Positions 9,234 to 18,487 of a DNA stretch of 64,000 nt are shown here, piece after piece (the stretch's first letter is position 1; each line of letters starts with the position of its first letter). Origin of the DNA: an uncultured Lachnobacterium sp. GTDB lineage: Bacteria; Bacillota; Clostridia; Lachnospirales; Lachnospiraceae. Location of the stretch: the NCBI GenBank assembly GCA_900546625.1, contig URDU01000009.1, forward strand, positions 39,338-103,337, in the 5' to 3' direction. The position numbers were made by a program, and so were the translations under genes. The notes beneath the pieces are model-generated. The model was not told the origin of the DNA and ran no database searches. It was given only the letters and a program-made list of their open reading frames with translations.

Positions 9234-10601
9234 CTACTTCAGCTTCTGCACCACCATATCCACATACTTCCTACAGATATCCTCCCTCTCAGCCTCAACC
9301 ATCACGCGAATAACAGGCTCTGTACCGGACTCACGCACCAGAATACGACCGGTGTCACCAAGCTCTGATGTCACCTGCTCAATCGCTGCCTGTACATCCG
9401 GATTTGCAAGAGCCACTGCCTTGTCTGCTACGCGCACGTTTTCAAGCACCTGTGGATAGATTGTGAGTCCATCACAGAGCTCACTCAGCTTCTGCTTTCT
9501 GGCAAGCATGACCTCCATCATCTTAAGACTGGTAAGAATACCATCGCCTGTGGATGCATACTTTGAAAAAATGATGTGTCCGGACTGCTCGCCACCGATA
9601 CGGCAGCCGTTCTGCTGCATATATTCGTACACATACTTGTCTCCAACAGCAGTCTTGGCATAGCCTATTCCAAGCTCATCGAAAGCCTTGTACAGACCGA
9701 AATTTGACATAATTGTGGTCACAACAGTATTGGTAAGAAGCTTGTCCCTATTCTTCATATATCGTCCGTATATGTAAAGAATATGATCACCTGTGATGAC
9801 ATTGCCCAGCTCGTCCACACAAAGACAGCGGTCCGCATCACCATCATAAGCAAAGCCAACATCAAGGCCGTTATCTACCACAAACTTCTGCAATCCTTCA
9901 ATATGAGTAGAACCGGCATCATTATTGATATTGAAACCATTTGGCTGAGCATTGATCACATAACACTTGGCACCGAGCGCCTCAAAAATGGACTTGGCCA
10001 TATTCCAGGAGCTTCCGTTGGCACAATCAAGACCGACTTTCATACCCTTAAAGGAATACACTCCAAGTGAAATAAGATAACCCATATAGCGGTTACGGCC
10101 TGCCACATAATCAACAGTGCAACCAATGGCATCCTTGTGAGCAAAAGGAATATCCTCCCACTCCTGTCCGAAAAGACGAAGCTTTCCATCCAGATAATCC
10201 TCAACAAGAAGAATCGTCTCCTCATCCATCTTCTCACCATTGCAGTTGATGAGCTTGATGCCGTTGTCATAATACGGATTGTGGCTCGCAGAAATCATGA
10301 TACCGCAGTCAAAATCATCTGTTCTGGCAACATAAGCCACAGAAGGTGTGGTGGTAACATGCAAAAGATACGCATCTGCTCCCGAAGCTGTCAGACCTGA
10401 AACCAATGAATACTCAAACATATAGCTGGAGCGCCTGGTGTCCTTTCCTATCACGATTTTGGCAGGCTCATCAAGCTGCTTCTGCTTCTTGATCTCACCA
10501 TAATACCAACCTAAAAACCTACCGATTTTGTAGGCATGTTCTGCTGTTAAGTTTACGTTGGCTTCTCCGCGGAAGCCGTCTGTACCGAAGTATTTTCCCA
10601 T
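9234..10601 (-). CDS. glmM: Phosphoglucosamine mutase
   Basis: Converts glucosamine-6-phosphate to glucosamine-1-phosphate in the cytosol, the step before GlmU in UDP-GlcNAc synthesis for wall and polysaccharide. Length 455 residues fits the alpha-D-phosphohexomutase family. The phosphoserine loop is ISASHNP (Ser106), the metal loop is DGDADRC, and the sugar-binding GGEQSGHI and C-terminal RESGTEPVIRVM loops are present. ATG at 10601 has AAAGGAT about 9 nt upstream. It lies at the downstream end of the polysaccharide locus, 38 bp after the Ig-like protein gene, so it could be the last gene of that unit. Confidence 0.97.
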   Translation of the reverse strand: MGKYFGTDGFRGEANVNLTAEHAYKIGRFLGWYYGEIKKQKQLDEPAKIVIGKDTRRSSYMFEYSLVSGLTASGADAYLLHVTTTPSVAYVARTDDFDCGIMISASHNPYYDNGIKLINCNGEKMDEETILLVEDYLDGKLRLFGQEWEDIPFAHKDAIGCTVDYVAGRNRYMGYLISLGVYSFKGMKVGLDCANGSSWNMAKSIFEALGAKCYVINAQPNGFNINNDAGSTHIEGLQKFVVDNGLDVGFAYDGDADRCLCVDELGNVITGDHILYIYGRYMKNRDKLLTNTVVTTIMSNFGLYKAFDELGIGYAKTAVGDKYVYEYMQQNGCRIGGEQSGHIIFSKYASTGDGILTSLKMMEVMLARKQKLSELCDGLTIYPQVLENVRVADKAVALANPDVQAAIEQVTSELGDTGRILVRESGTEPVIRVMVEAEREDICRKYVDMVVQKLK

Positions 10602-10639
10602 TTGTACATCATCCTTTTATCTATTACCCTAATATGCCA

Positions 10640-11068
10640 TTACATAATTGGAAGTTCCCAATCTTCATTTCTTATTATTTTTAACTTGGCACTGCCGCTT
10701 GTCACACTCTTTCCGTTCACATCTGTTACCACGCATCTGTAGCTGTAACCGTTTCTTGCCTCAGTTGCTTCAAATGATACACTCGCTCTTGCAAAGTCGT
10801 TTCCCAAACTGTTCCAGGTCTTTCCACTGTCCTTGCTCACATACCACTGGTATTTCAGTCCGCTTCCGTTTGCTGTCACTTTCATTGTAGCAGTTCCACC
10901 TACTGATCCGGTATAATCAACTGGCTGACTTGTAATTATCAAAGAACTATTACTCGTACCTATACTCTCCGCTTCAATTATCTCTGATGCAAACACTGGT
11001 TCGCAAACAGGAACTTGAAAACACATAAACGTTGCCAACATCCATACCATAATTTTCTTCTTTGCCAT
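10640..11068 (-). CDS. Small secreted Ig-like domain protein
   Basis: Protein of 142 residues. Residues 1-28 look like a Sec signal peptide (KKK, hydrophobic core, cleavage near VFAS-E). The rest reads as a single beta-sandwich repeat (ITSQPVDYTGSVGGTATMKVTA, LKYQWYVSKDSGKTW, YSYRCVVTDVNGKSVTS), the pattern of Ig-like repeats found in large clostridial surface proteins. Here only one repeat is present, with no LPXTG motif or cell-wall binding repeats, so it would be released or held non-covalently. GGAGAAG lies 5-6 nt before ATG. It sits between the PLP-enzyme/GNAT gene and glmM; a link to polysaccharide display is only inference. It could be the remnant of a longer surface protein. Confidence 0.7.
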   Translation of the reverse strand: MAKKKIMVWMLATFMCFQVPVCEPVFASEIIEAESIGTSNSSLIITSQPVDYTGSVGGTATMKVTANGSGLKYQWYVSKDSGKTWNSLGNDFARASVSFEATEARNGYSYRCVVTDVNGKSVTSGSAKLKIIRNEDWELPIM

Positions 11069-11114
11069 TTTTTCTTCTCCTTTTCATTTTGAAAGATTGA
11101 TATGTACCTTTTAT

Positions 11115-12455
11115 TTATATATCTTTAATCATATAGTAAGAGCTTTCAGAAGCCTCACCAATGATTTTATACTTATGTTTTTTGTAAAAGGATAAAGCCA
11201 CATCATTGTTTTTTCTAACTTCAAGTTTTACACTTTGCATGCCTGTTTTATTTGCATAATCTTCAAACTCCGACATCAATTCAGATGCTAAATGCTTCCC
11301 CCTATATTCATCCTCAACAGCAAGCATAGAAAGGTAAGCAATTTTAGTGTTATTATCATTAAAATAGCCAGCAATTATTGATATTGGTTTTTCAATATCG
11401 TAATGAATCCAAACTCTTCCATTATCAAATAGCTTATTCGAATATTGTCTTAAATTTATGTTTCTACAACTCAATGAAGGAGTCAACTCTCCTTCTAATC
11501 TACTTACAGCATCGTATACAGAATCACTATTTCTAGGTGATTTTAAATGCAATTTTAAAAGATAATCAAAATAAAGCGGAGTTCCTCCAGTATGTATAAA
11601 TAATATTTTTTTTCCTTTAATATTATTTTTTTTCAAATATTCAGACATTCCATAAAATGCCTTTCCTGTATAAGTTGGATCTAATGGTAATCCATTAACC
11701 TTCATTTGAAAATTAATAGTATCTTCAATACCATTATTACACTTACCATATCCACCACATATATAATCATCTAAAACAGTAATTGATGGTATTTTAATAG
11801 ATTCTACTTTTTCGCTATATGATTTTAGAGATTTTCTAATAATCTCAACCTCTTTTTCTGAATCTCTAGCTACCGAAATTCCAATTATTTTTTCTTTCCC
11901 ACCATATAAAGCTTGTCCAGCAAGAAGTCCGCCCTGTGTCATCCCCGTCCCAGTAGCAAGAAAAATATAATCAAATTTGCCCCTTATATCTTCATATACT
12001 TGAGCATATGCTTTTAATGGAGTCTGCTCATTTCCTGTTCCAGTTGTATCACCATAAATATAATAAGGATCATACCCTTGTGTTTTCAAATCTCTTAATA
12101 CATTTTCTATAGTTTCTCTTACTTTATCTTTATCACAATAATGAAATATTGCTCCACAACTCTTCACAATTCTACTATTAAATGTATCAACTCTTACTCC
12201 ATCATCATCTGCTGGTGAAATAATATGACACGGAATATCCTGCTGATAGCAAATATTGGATAAAGCACGGCTCAAGTTAGAACGGGAATTCCCATAACCA
12301 ACCATACAATTTTTATGTCGATTTTTCATATCATCAATAAATATATTGGCAATTCTAACTTTGTTTCCTCCAAATGAAAATGGTAACAAATCATCCCTTT
12401 TGACATACATCTCGTTATCACTATCAATTATTCTCATAATAGGTGTATCATTCAT
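11115..12455 (-). CDS. PLP-dependent deaminase-like enzyme fused to GNAT acetyltransferase
   Basis: Two-domain protein of 446 residues. Residues 1 to about 300 match the ACC deaminase / D-cysteine desulfhydrase branch of tryptophan-synthase-beta-type PLP enzymes: VKRDDLLPFSFGGNKVR carries the PLP lysine (NK), GYGNSRSNLSRAL is the substrate loop, and ATGTGMTQGGLLAG is the phosphate-binding glycine loop. Residues about 330-446 form a GNAT domain with the acetyl-CoA loop VEDEYRGKHLASELM and LEVRKNNDVALSFYKKHKY. An enzyme that forms or removes an amino group joined to an acyltransferase suggests modification of an unusual amino acid or amino sugar. It is 5 bp downstream of the ATP-grasp gene with GGAGA before ATG, so the two probably act in one pathway. 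AT-rich codon use compared with glmM hints at transfer. Confidence 0.8.
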   Translation of the reverse strand: MNDTPIMRIIDSDNEMYVKRDDLLPFSFGGNKVRIANIFIDDMKNRHKNCMVGYGNSRSNLSRALSNICYQQDIPCHIISPADDDGVRVDTFNSRIVKSCGAIFHYCDKDKVRETIENVLRDLKTQGYDPYYIYGDTTGTGNEQTPLKAYAQVYEDIRGKFDYIFLATGTGMTQGGLLAGQALYGGKEKIIGISVARDSEKEVEIIRKSLKSYSEKVESIKIPSITVLDDYICGGYGKCNNGIEDTINFQMKVNGLPLDPTYTGKAFYGMSEYLKKNNIKGKKILFIHTGGTPLYFDYLLKLHLKSPRNSDSVYDAVSRLEGELTPSLSCRNINLRQYSNKLFDNGRVWIHYDIEKPISIIAGYFNDNNTKIAYLSMLAVEDEYRGKHLASELMSEFEDYANKTGMQSVKLEVRKNNDVALSFYKKHKYKIIGEASESSYYMIKDI

Positions 12456-12460
12456 ATTTA

Positions 12461-13465
12461 CTAAATCTCCGTGATATAAATTTCTTTAAATCCTGTAATT
12501 CCGGTTTTTGCTGAAATTAACGATTTATCAACTTTTTCTTTCTGCACCCATTTCACAATAGCTGCTGGTAAGTTACAGCCTCCCATATGTGAAAACGGAT
12601 AACCACCACCAAATCTTGCATTCATTTCTAGTATATATGGCACTCCATTTACTGAAAATACATCTACATCCATATCTCCAATATGCTTGGTAATCTTCCC
12701 CAATCTATTTAAAATACTCTTAATCTCTAGTTCATCAACAAGCTCAGCTATATCTGTTTCCCCTGATCTCATAGCAATCTTTTTACGAATTATGACATTC
12801 TGCGTTTTTCCTGATAAGTCATTGATAATATCTGCACCGTACTCCTGCCCATCTAAACATTCCTGATAAATTACTTTATCATTTGTAACGGATGATTCAT
12901 ATTTCAAATATGAATTATCAATATCTTCGTTTGCCTTCTTTGTTAAATATCTCAAATCTTCCTCATCATAAGCAATCGCTACTGAAATTGAACCACATCC
13001 ATATCTCGGTTTTACAACAATCGGATACTTTAATTTGCCCTCATTGATTTGTTTCATTACAGAATTAATATCTAAATAGGATTTTGGTGCATTAAACCCA
13101 TTATCCCTCAAAAACTCATATGTCTTCCATTTGTCATTACATATACTAACTATATTTTCATCAGAAACAACTACTGTTGTTCCAATTTCTGCAAATTTCT
13201 GTTTATTTTTTGCAAGCATTAGCAAATCAATATCAAACAATGAAATCAAAATATCTATTTTATTTTTCTTGCAATAATCCAGTAAAAAAGGAATATAGTG
13301 TTCATCATAAATCAAAGGTGATATTACTTTTTCATCTGCATATTTGAAAGCAATTGATTTATTATCTGAATTGCACACAAATACCTTTCCACCATTGCCT
13401 AGAACTTCTTTAAAGTATTTAACCATATAGGCTCTACGTCCTACTGAAGTTAACATAACATTCAT
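12461..13465 (-). CDS. ATP-grasp ligase of the polysaccharide locus
   Basis: ATP-grasp enzyme of 334 residues, close in layout to CarB-like ligases that join a carboxylate to an amine through an acyl-phosphate. The N-terminal Rossmann-like part (VMLTSVGRRAYMVKYF) resembles the pre-ATP-grasp domain. YPIVVKPRYGCGSISV is the ATP-binding lysine and glycine loop, and YILEMNARFGGGYPFS carries the Mg-binding Glu and Asn. The start is set at 13465 by AAGGAG 7 nt upstream; an in-frame GTG 24 nt earlier has none. It is followed after 5 bp by the PLP-enzyme/GNAT fusion and preceded by the sugar aminotransferase. The set suggests addition of an amino-acid-like group to an aminosugar (inference). Confidence 0.8.
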   Translation of the reverse strand: MNVMLTSVGRRAYMVKYFKEVLGNGGKVFVCNSDNKSIAFKYADEKVISPLIYDEHYIPFLLDYCKKNKIDILISLFDIDLLMLAKNKQKFAEIGTTVVVSDENIVSICNDKWKTYEFLRDNGFNAPKSYLDINSVMKQINEGKLKYPIVVKPRYGCGSISVAIAYDEEDLRYLTKKANEDIDNSYLKYESSVTNDKVIYQECLDGQEYGADIINDLSGKTQNVIIRKKIAMRSGETDIAELVDELEIKSILNRLGKITKHIGDMDVDVFSVNGVPYILEMNARFGGGYPFSHMGGCNLPAAIVKWVQKEKVDKSLISAKTGITGFKEIYITEI

Positions 13466-13491
13466 CCTATTTCTCCTTATCATTTTCACAA

Positions 13492-14601
13492 CTAATACTT
13501 ACAGCTAAGTATTATCTCGCAAATTCTATCCACATCTTCCATACTAAGATCAGCATACATTGGTAATGTAAGAATTCTCCTGCTGATATGTAACGCAATC
13601 GGTGTTTCAAGAACATCATACTTGCCATGGAAAGCTGCAAACGTATTTGTAAGCGGATAAAAATACTTTCTTGCGCCTATACCGTTCTCAGCAAGCTTGT
13701 CAAATACCTCTGCTCTGCTTGCACCAAATATTTTTTCTTCAAAAATCACCGGGAAATATGCATAGTTGCTCTTTACATCCTTCTGAATGACATTTAGCTG
13801 GATTCCCTCGACTCCTTCAAGATGCATTCTGTACCTCTCTGCCACTTTCTTTCTCTTTGCAATCTCATCATCCACATGACGCAGATTACAGATTCCCATA
13901 GCTGCACAGAACTCATTCATCTTAGCATTGGCACCAACTGCGTCTACCTCCTCAGGTCCATGGATTCCAAAATTTTTGAGGTCATACAAAACTTCTCCAA
14001 GATGCTTGTCCTTAAAGCATACAGCTCCACCTTCTATTGAATTAAATACTTTTGTGGCATGGAAAGAAAAGCAAGAAGCATCTCCAAATGAACCAATTCC
14101 CTTTCCTTTATATGTCTCACCAAATGTATGAGCAGCATCATAGATTACCTTAAGCTCATACTTGTGAGCAATCCTTTCGATTTCCTCAATATTGCAGACA
14201 TTACCATATACGTGAACCGGCATGATAGCACATGTTCTATCTGTAATTAATCTCTCAAGCTTTTCGGTATCAAGTGTCATCGTTACAGGATCTATGTCAC
14301 AGAATACCGGTGTAAGACCATTTCTAACAATTGCATGGGTTGTTGATGCAAAAGTAAACGGAGTTGTAATAACCTCTCCCTGCAAATTCATTGCCTGCAG
14401 TGTTAATTCAAGAGACATATGACCATTTGTAAAAAGGTCAATATTTTCCACTCCCATATACTCGACCAACTGCTGCTGCAATGACTTATGCTCCGGTCCC
14501 ATATTGGTGAGCCAATGGCTCTGCCACATTGGTTTAATTTCATCCATATACTCATCAAATTCCGGCATTGATGAGCGTGTAACAAGAATACTGTTTGCCA
14601 T
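13492..14601 (-). CDS. DegT/DnrJ/EryC1-type sugar aminotransferase
   Basis: PLP-dependent aminotransferase of 369 residues that converts a keto-NDP-sugar to an aminosugar. The family pattern is clear: ITTPFTFASTTHAIVRNG near residue 80, DAAHTFG (Asp to the PLP pyridine nitrogen) and the Schiff-base lysine in FHATKVFNSIEGGA. Substrate and 3-amino or 4-amino regiochemistry cannot be read from sequence. It lies 15 bp downstream of the flippase gene and upstream of the ATP-grasp gene. No dehydratase that would make the keto-sugar is in the window, so the donor must come from elsewhere in the genome. Confidence 0.92.
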   Translation of the reverse strand: MANSILVTRSSMPEFDEYMDEIKPMWQSHWLTNMGPEHKSLQQQLVEYMGVENIDLFTNGHMSLELTLQAMNLQGEVITTPFTFASTTHAIVRNGLTPVFCDIDPVTMTLDTEKLERLITDRTCAIMPVHVYGNVCNIEEIERIAHKYELKVIYDAAHTFGETYKGKGIGSFGDASCFSFHATKVFNSIEGGAVCFKDKHLGEVLYDLKNFGIHGPEEVDAVGANAKMNEFCAAMGICNLRHVDDEIAKRKKVAERYRMHLEGVEGIQLNVIQKDVKSNYAYFPVIFEEKIFGASRAEVFDKLAENGIGARKYFYPLTNTFAAFHGKYDVLETPIALHISRRILTLPMYADLSMEDVDRICEIILSCKY

Positions 14602-14615
14602 CTTTCCAAATCTCC

Positions 14616-16055
14616 TTATCTTTTAAGGAATGACTTTATCATTCCAGTTAAATATTCAAATTCTTCTAACTTTAAAATTGCAGAAAGTACAATATAAATA
14701 GCTGCACCTGCAATAATCTGAATTAACAAAGTAAAAATTGTTGGCAATGGAATATATCCTATAAAATATACACATACTCCCATAAAAACTGCCAGCAAAA
14801 TACCTGGTGCAAAATCTTTAACCTGATCCAGATAACTATAATTCAAAAGCTTGCGATTCGGCCATGAATTAATAATCTGGCTAAGGACATTGCTGACAAG
14901 CAAGCTACAAGCCATAGCCATCACTCCAAACCACATAGTCGAAAGAAGAAGCGTCATTCCCACGGCTTTCTTAATAACTTCTAATCGCAGAAACCAATCG
15001 CTTCGGCCCATTGCATTAATCGCATTCAGATTTGCTGTATGAACTGGCCAAAACATATATGTGATACAGAAAATTCTCAGATATGGAACACAAGGCAACC
15101 ATTTGTCCGTCAAGACGAGATGAACTATCGGTTCTGCACAAAACGCCATCCCCATCATCAATGGTGCCATAACATATGTACTTGTCTTTATTGCTCGGCG
15201 TGTCATATTCTTCACACGTTCTCTGTCATCCTGTGCACTGGACATTGTAGGAAGCAAAACACTATCTATAGATGTATTAATATTCGTCACTATAACCTTT
15301 GGAAACTTATCACCTTGATTATAAAATGCCAAATCAGACGAAGAATACATCTTTCCAATAATCAGATTTCTAAGATTGTTGTAGCAGGTATCAAGCAAAG
15401 CTGATACAAGAAGCTTCCATCCAAATTTCAGTAATCCTTTAAGTCTTGTCCACGAAAACATCCGCTTTGGACGCCACTTTACAGTCAACCACAAAATCAG
15501 CGTGTCAATCGCTGTATTAGACAACTGCTGAGCCACAAGAGCCCATACCCCAAAACCAGCATAGGCAAGTGCAATTCCAAGAAAGGCTGAAAAAATTGTT
15601 CCACCTATTGTCGAAAAGAAAAATCTCTTAAACAGCATATGCCTTGAAACATATGCCTGCTGAATTCCCTTCACCCCAGATATCACAATAGTCAGACTTA
15701 TTACCCTAACAACAGGTGTAAGTGATGCATCATTATAGAACTCTGCTATAAACGGAGCAACTATAAACATACCTAAATACAGTATCAAACACACAGCAAA
15801 ATTGAAGAAAAATACTGATGAGAAATCAATATCATCCGCATCCTTTTTCTGAATCAAAGCTGTTCCCAGACCGCTGTCTACGAATACCTGTAAAATTGTT
15901 GTAAATACTGTCACCAATGCTATAGTGCCATAGTCTTCCGGTACAAGGATTCTTGCAAGGACTATAGAAACTATAAAAGTAACAAGTTGCGCTCCGCAAC
16001 GTTCGGCGAAGCGCCAAATGAAGTTTTTTATTACATTATTATTTTCTGTTTGCAT
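14616..16055 (-). CDS. Wzx-type polysaccharide flippase
   Basis: Integral membrane protein of 479 residues of the polysaccharide transporter (PST/MATE-like) superfamily, expected to flip the undecaprenyl-linked repeat unit across the membrane. It has the usual N-terminus (WRFAERCGAQLVTFIVSIVLARIL, LVPEDYGTIALV), the loop FVDSGLGTALIQKKDADD and about 12-14 hydrophobic segments. It is placed between a glycosyltransferase and the aminotransferase, as in Wzx/Wzy-dependent loci. Base composition is less AT-rich than the glycosyltransferase block to its right, a sign that the locus is a mosaic. Confidence 0.92.
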   Translation of the reverse strand: MQTENNNVIKNFIWRFAERCGAQLVTFIVSIVLARILVPEDYGTIALVTVFTTILQVFVDSGLGTALIQKKDADDIDFSSVFFFNFAVCLILYLGMFIVAPFIAEFYNDASLTPVVRVISLTIVISGVKGIQQAYVSRHMLFKRFFFSTIGGTIFSAFLGIALAYAGFGVWALVAQQLSNTAIDTLILWLTVKWRPKRMFSWTRLKGLLKFGWKLLVSALLDTCYNNLRNLIIGKMYSSSDLAFYNQGDKFPKVIVTNINTSIDSVLLPTMSSAQDDRERVKNMTRRAIKTSTYVMAPLMMGMAFCAEPIVHLVLTDKWLPCVPYLRIFCITYMFWPVHTANLNAINAMGRSDWFLRLEVIKKAVGMTLLLSTMWFGVMAMACSLLVSNVLSQIINSWPNRKLLNYSYLDQVKDFAPGILLAVFMGVCVYFIGYIPLPTIFTLLIQIIAGAAIYIVLSAILKLEEFEYLTGMIKSFLKR

Positions 16056-16153
16056 CTCTATTCTCTATCAATAATATAGTTTTATTATCTATTTTGTTAT
16101 TTTAATATTCTCATTCATAGATATATTTTGAAATTAAAAATACAACATAAAAA

Positions 16154-17164
16154 TTAATAACCTTTATTTTTATTTGCGTTCAATATCTTTTTTGAGTATA
16201 TACTTTTTGATAAATGAGGAAATAACATAGAAATAAATATTATTATTTTATGTATTAATGAAAAACTATTAAATAATTCCTTATTTTCTTTTTTTACAAA
16301 GTTTCTTGTATTTCCTTCCAATAACCATGCCGTTTTTAAATAATATGCTCTTCGTTTACAACATATTTCATGAAATCTAAAGTCCGAAAACTTATCAAAA
16401 AGCATCAAAGTTTCTGACATCAATTTCACATTATTACACTTTTTTTTGATTATATTACCCGTATTTTGTATCTGTGACCAACTTGATTTTACACCACGAC
16501 GATAACAAGACATCTGATCTTTTATATAATATATAGGTCCTAAATTTGCGAAGAATAAAATATGTGCCTCATCTCCTACTGGACACTTCTTTCTAAATAA
16601 TGGAACATTCCTATTATATTCTCTCCACTTTTCACCATTAAACATATATGAACTTGTTTGAAACGAATATGTCATCGACATCTCCAAAAATTTATCTGAT
16701 GCAAATTTCATTGATTCATAATTTTTATTAGGATATGAAACTCCAGTATTAATTCCCCTTTCATCAACTTCTGCTACCCGATGAACACAAAAAAAACAAT
16801 CTTCATTGCTTTCTAAACTCTTCACCTGTTTCTCTAATTTTAATGAATCTGTCCAATAATCATCTCCTTCACATAATGCTATATATTTTCCTTTAGTTTT
16901 TTGAGCAATAAACTCTGATATTATATTTTTACCTTTTGAATACTGATTCTCTTTTTGAAAAACTGTATGAATTATATCCGGATATTTTTTTTCATACTCT
17001 TTAATTATTTCTTGTGTTCTATCCATTGATGCATCATCATGAATAATTATTTCATATTTAAAATTCGTTTGTTGCGAAATAAATCCTTCTATAGTTTTAG
17101 CTATATATTTTTCGTGATTGTATGTTGTACAACAAATTGAAACCATAATCTTATCATCTGTCAT
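16154..17164 (-). CDS. Family 2 glycosyltransferase
   Basis: GT-A fold enzyme of 336 residues that adds a sugar to the lipid-linked repeat unit on the inner face of the membrane. The N-terminus reads VSICCTTYNHEKYIAKTIEG with the nucleotide-sugar Asp in IIHDDASMDRT, and the metal-binding motif is CEGDDYW near residue 105. AAAGGA lies upstream of ATG at 17164. Strongly AT-rich. The sugar specificity is not readable. A 98-bp AT-rich gap with no gene separates it from the flippase. Confidence 0.88.
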   Translation of the reverse strand: MTDDKIMVSICCTTYNHEKYIAKTIEGFISQQTNFKYEIIIHDDASMDRTQEIIKEYEKKYPDIIHTVFQKENQYSKGKNIISEFIAQKTKGKYIALCEGDDYWTDSLKLEKQVKSLESNEDCFFCVHRVAEVDERGINTGVSYPNKNYESMKFASDKFLEMSMTYSFQTSSYMFNGEKWREYNRNVPLFRKKCPVGDEAHILFFANLGPIYYIKDQMSCYRRGVKSSWSQIQNTGNIIKKKCNNVKLMSETLMLFDKFSDFRFHEICCKRRAYYLKTAWLLEGNTRNFVKKENKELFNSFSLIHKIIIFISMLFPHLSKSIYSKKILNANKNKGY

Positions 17165-17215
17165 ATTATTAATCCTTTCAAAATATTGGTTTTTTAATAT
17201 ATTATAAGTTTAATA

Positions 17216-18478
17216 TCATATTGAAGATAACATAAGAATTATCATAGTACATGCCATTCCAGGATTAATTCCAAGACCTAAGCCTTTAATTTCAAATATC
17301 CAAAAAATTACAAAAATTACAAAAAACAAGAAAACATATTCTTTTTTTTGTATGCAACATTCTTTTACAGTCCTAATAAGTGTAATTACCAAAATTAAAA
17401 TGCCAATTATTCCTGATATCCAAATTAAATTAACAAATCCTATATCACTATGCTTATATCCGTTCACCAAATAAACATAATGCCCTGTACCAAATAACTT
17501 ATCTATAAAATTATTAGGAAAATACCATACATTTTTATCAACAACATTATCTAAACTACTTTTATTGCTATTGCTTTTACCAACTAATGACATCATTTCA
17601 TTCATAAACCAGTCAAATGAACCCGAAGCATATGTTTGCATTACAACAAAACCGATAACAAAAATTAAAGGAATAACTCCCACTAATATAATCAACTTTT
17701 TTCTAACTCTATGTTCAATAATTAATTTTTTTATAAATGCACCAAATAGCATTACCATATACATTATTATTGTAGTAGTTGAATTCATAACACCTATAAT
17801 AAGCAAAAATGGAGAAATTACTAAATATTTAGGTTTTACATTTTTTATATAGAATGGTAACCCTGCAATTATACCAAATCCCCATCCAAACATATCCAAC
17901 ATACATCCAGAAAAAGCAAAATATCTCCTGTTATATTCCCATGAACTAATTGTATCTATATCACTATTATTATTTAATTGCATTAAATTTACTAAGAATA
18001 ACTTTATACTTGGTGAAAACATCATAATTATTCCTATAAATAATTGCACTATCCCTATATCAATTAGTAAATACAACACCTCATCAAAAGTAATATTTGA
18101 TTTCTTACAATAAGCATATATATAGCAACAGCAAATAGGAATTTCAATAAAACAGCAAATAAGTTTATATGTTACATATAAATATGCATCATCTGCAACA
18201 GGACAAAATACTAACGAAATGATTTCCTTAATTAACACATAAATAAAATATAAACCCATGCCTTTTAAAAGTTTTTTCACATTAGATTGTCTATAAAAAT
18301 TTTTAAATAAGGATTTATATTCGACTATTAAACAAAATAATGAAAAAATAGTAAGCAAATGATAAACATTTATTTTTGGAATGATTGGTGGTTGAAAAAC
18401 TAATATAAATAAATAAATGCCTAACCATACTTTCGGTTTTGAAATCTTCATCTTATGTGCTTTTAATTGTACTATCAT
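17216..18478 (-). CDS. Wzy-like polysaccharide polymerase (multi-pass membrane protein)
   Basis: Hydrophobic protein of 420 residues with about 10-12 predicted membrane segments and one larger soluble loop in the second half (around SFDWFMNEMMSLVGKSNSN to KLFGTGHYVY), the usual layout of O-antigen ligase/polymerase family proteins. Sequence motifs are weak in this family, so the call rests on topology and position between two glycosyltransferase genes of a Wzx/Wzy-type locus. AAGGTG precedes ATG. Strongly AT-rich, like its neighbours. Confidence 0.75.
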   Translation of the reverse strand: MIVQLKAHKMKISKPKVWLGIYLFILVFQPPIIPKINVYHLLTIFSLFCLIVEYKSLFKNFYRQSNVKKLLKGMGLYFIYVLIKEIISLVFCPVADDAYLYVTYKLICCFIEIPICCCYIYAYCKKSNITFDEVLYLLIDIGIVQLFIGIIMMFSPSIKLFLVNLMQLNNNSDIDTISSWEYNRRYFAFSGCMLDMFGWGFGIIAGLPFYIKNVKPKYLVISPFLLIIGVMNSTTTIIMYMVMLFGAFIKKLIIEHRVRKKLIILVGVIPLIFVIGFVVMQTYASGSFDWFMNEMMSLVGKSNSNKSSLDNVVDKNVWYFPNNFIDKLFGTGHYVYLVNGYKHSDIGFVNLIWISGIIGILILVITLIRTVKECCIQKKEYVFLFFVIFVIFWIFEIKGLGLGINPGMACTMIILMLSSI

Positions 18479-18487
18479 TTTTTCACC

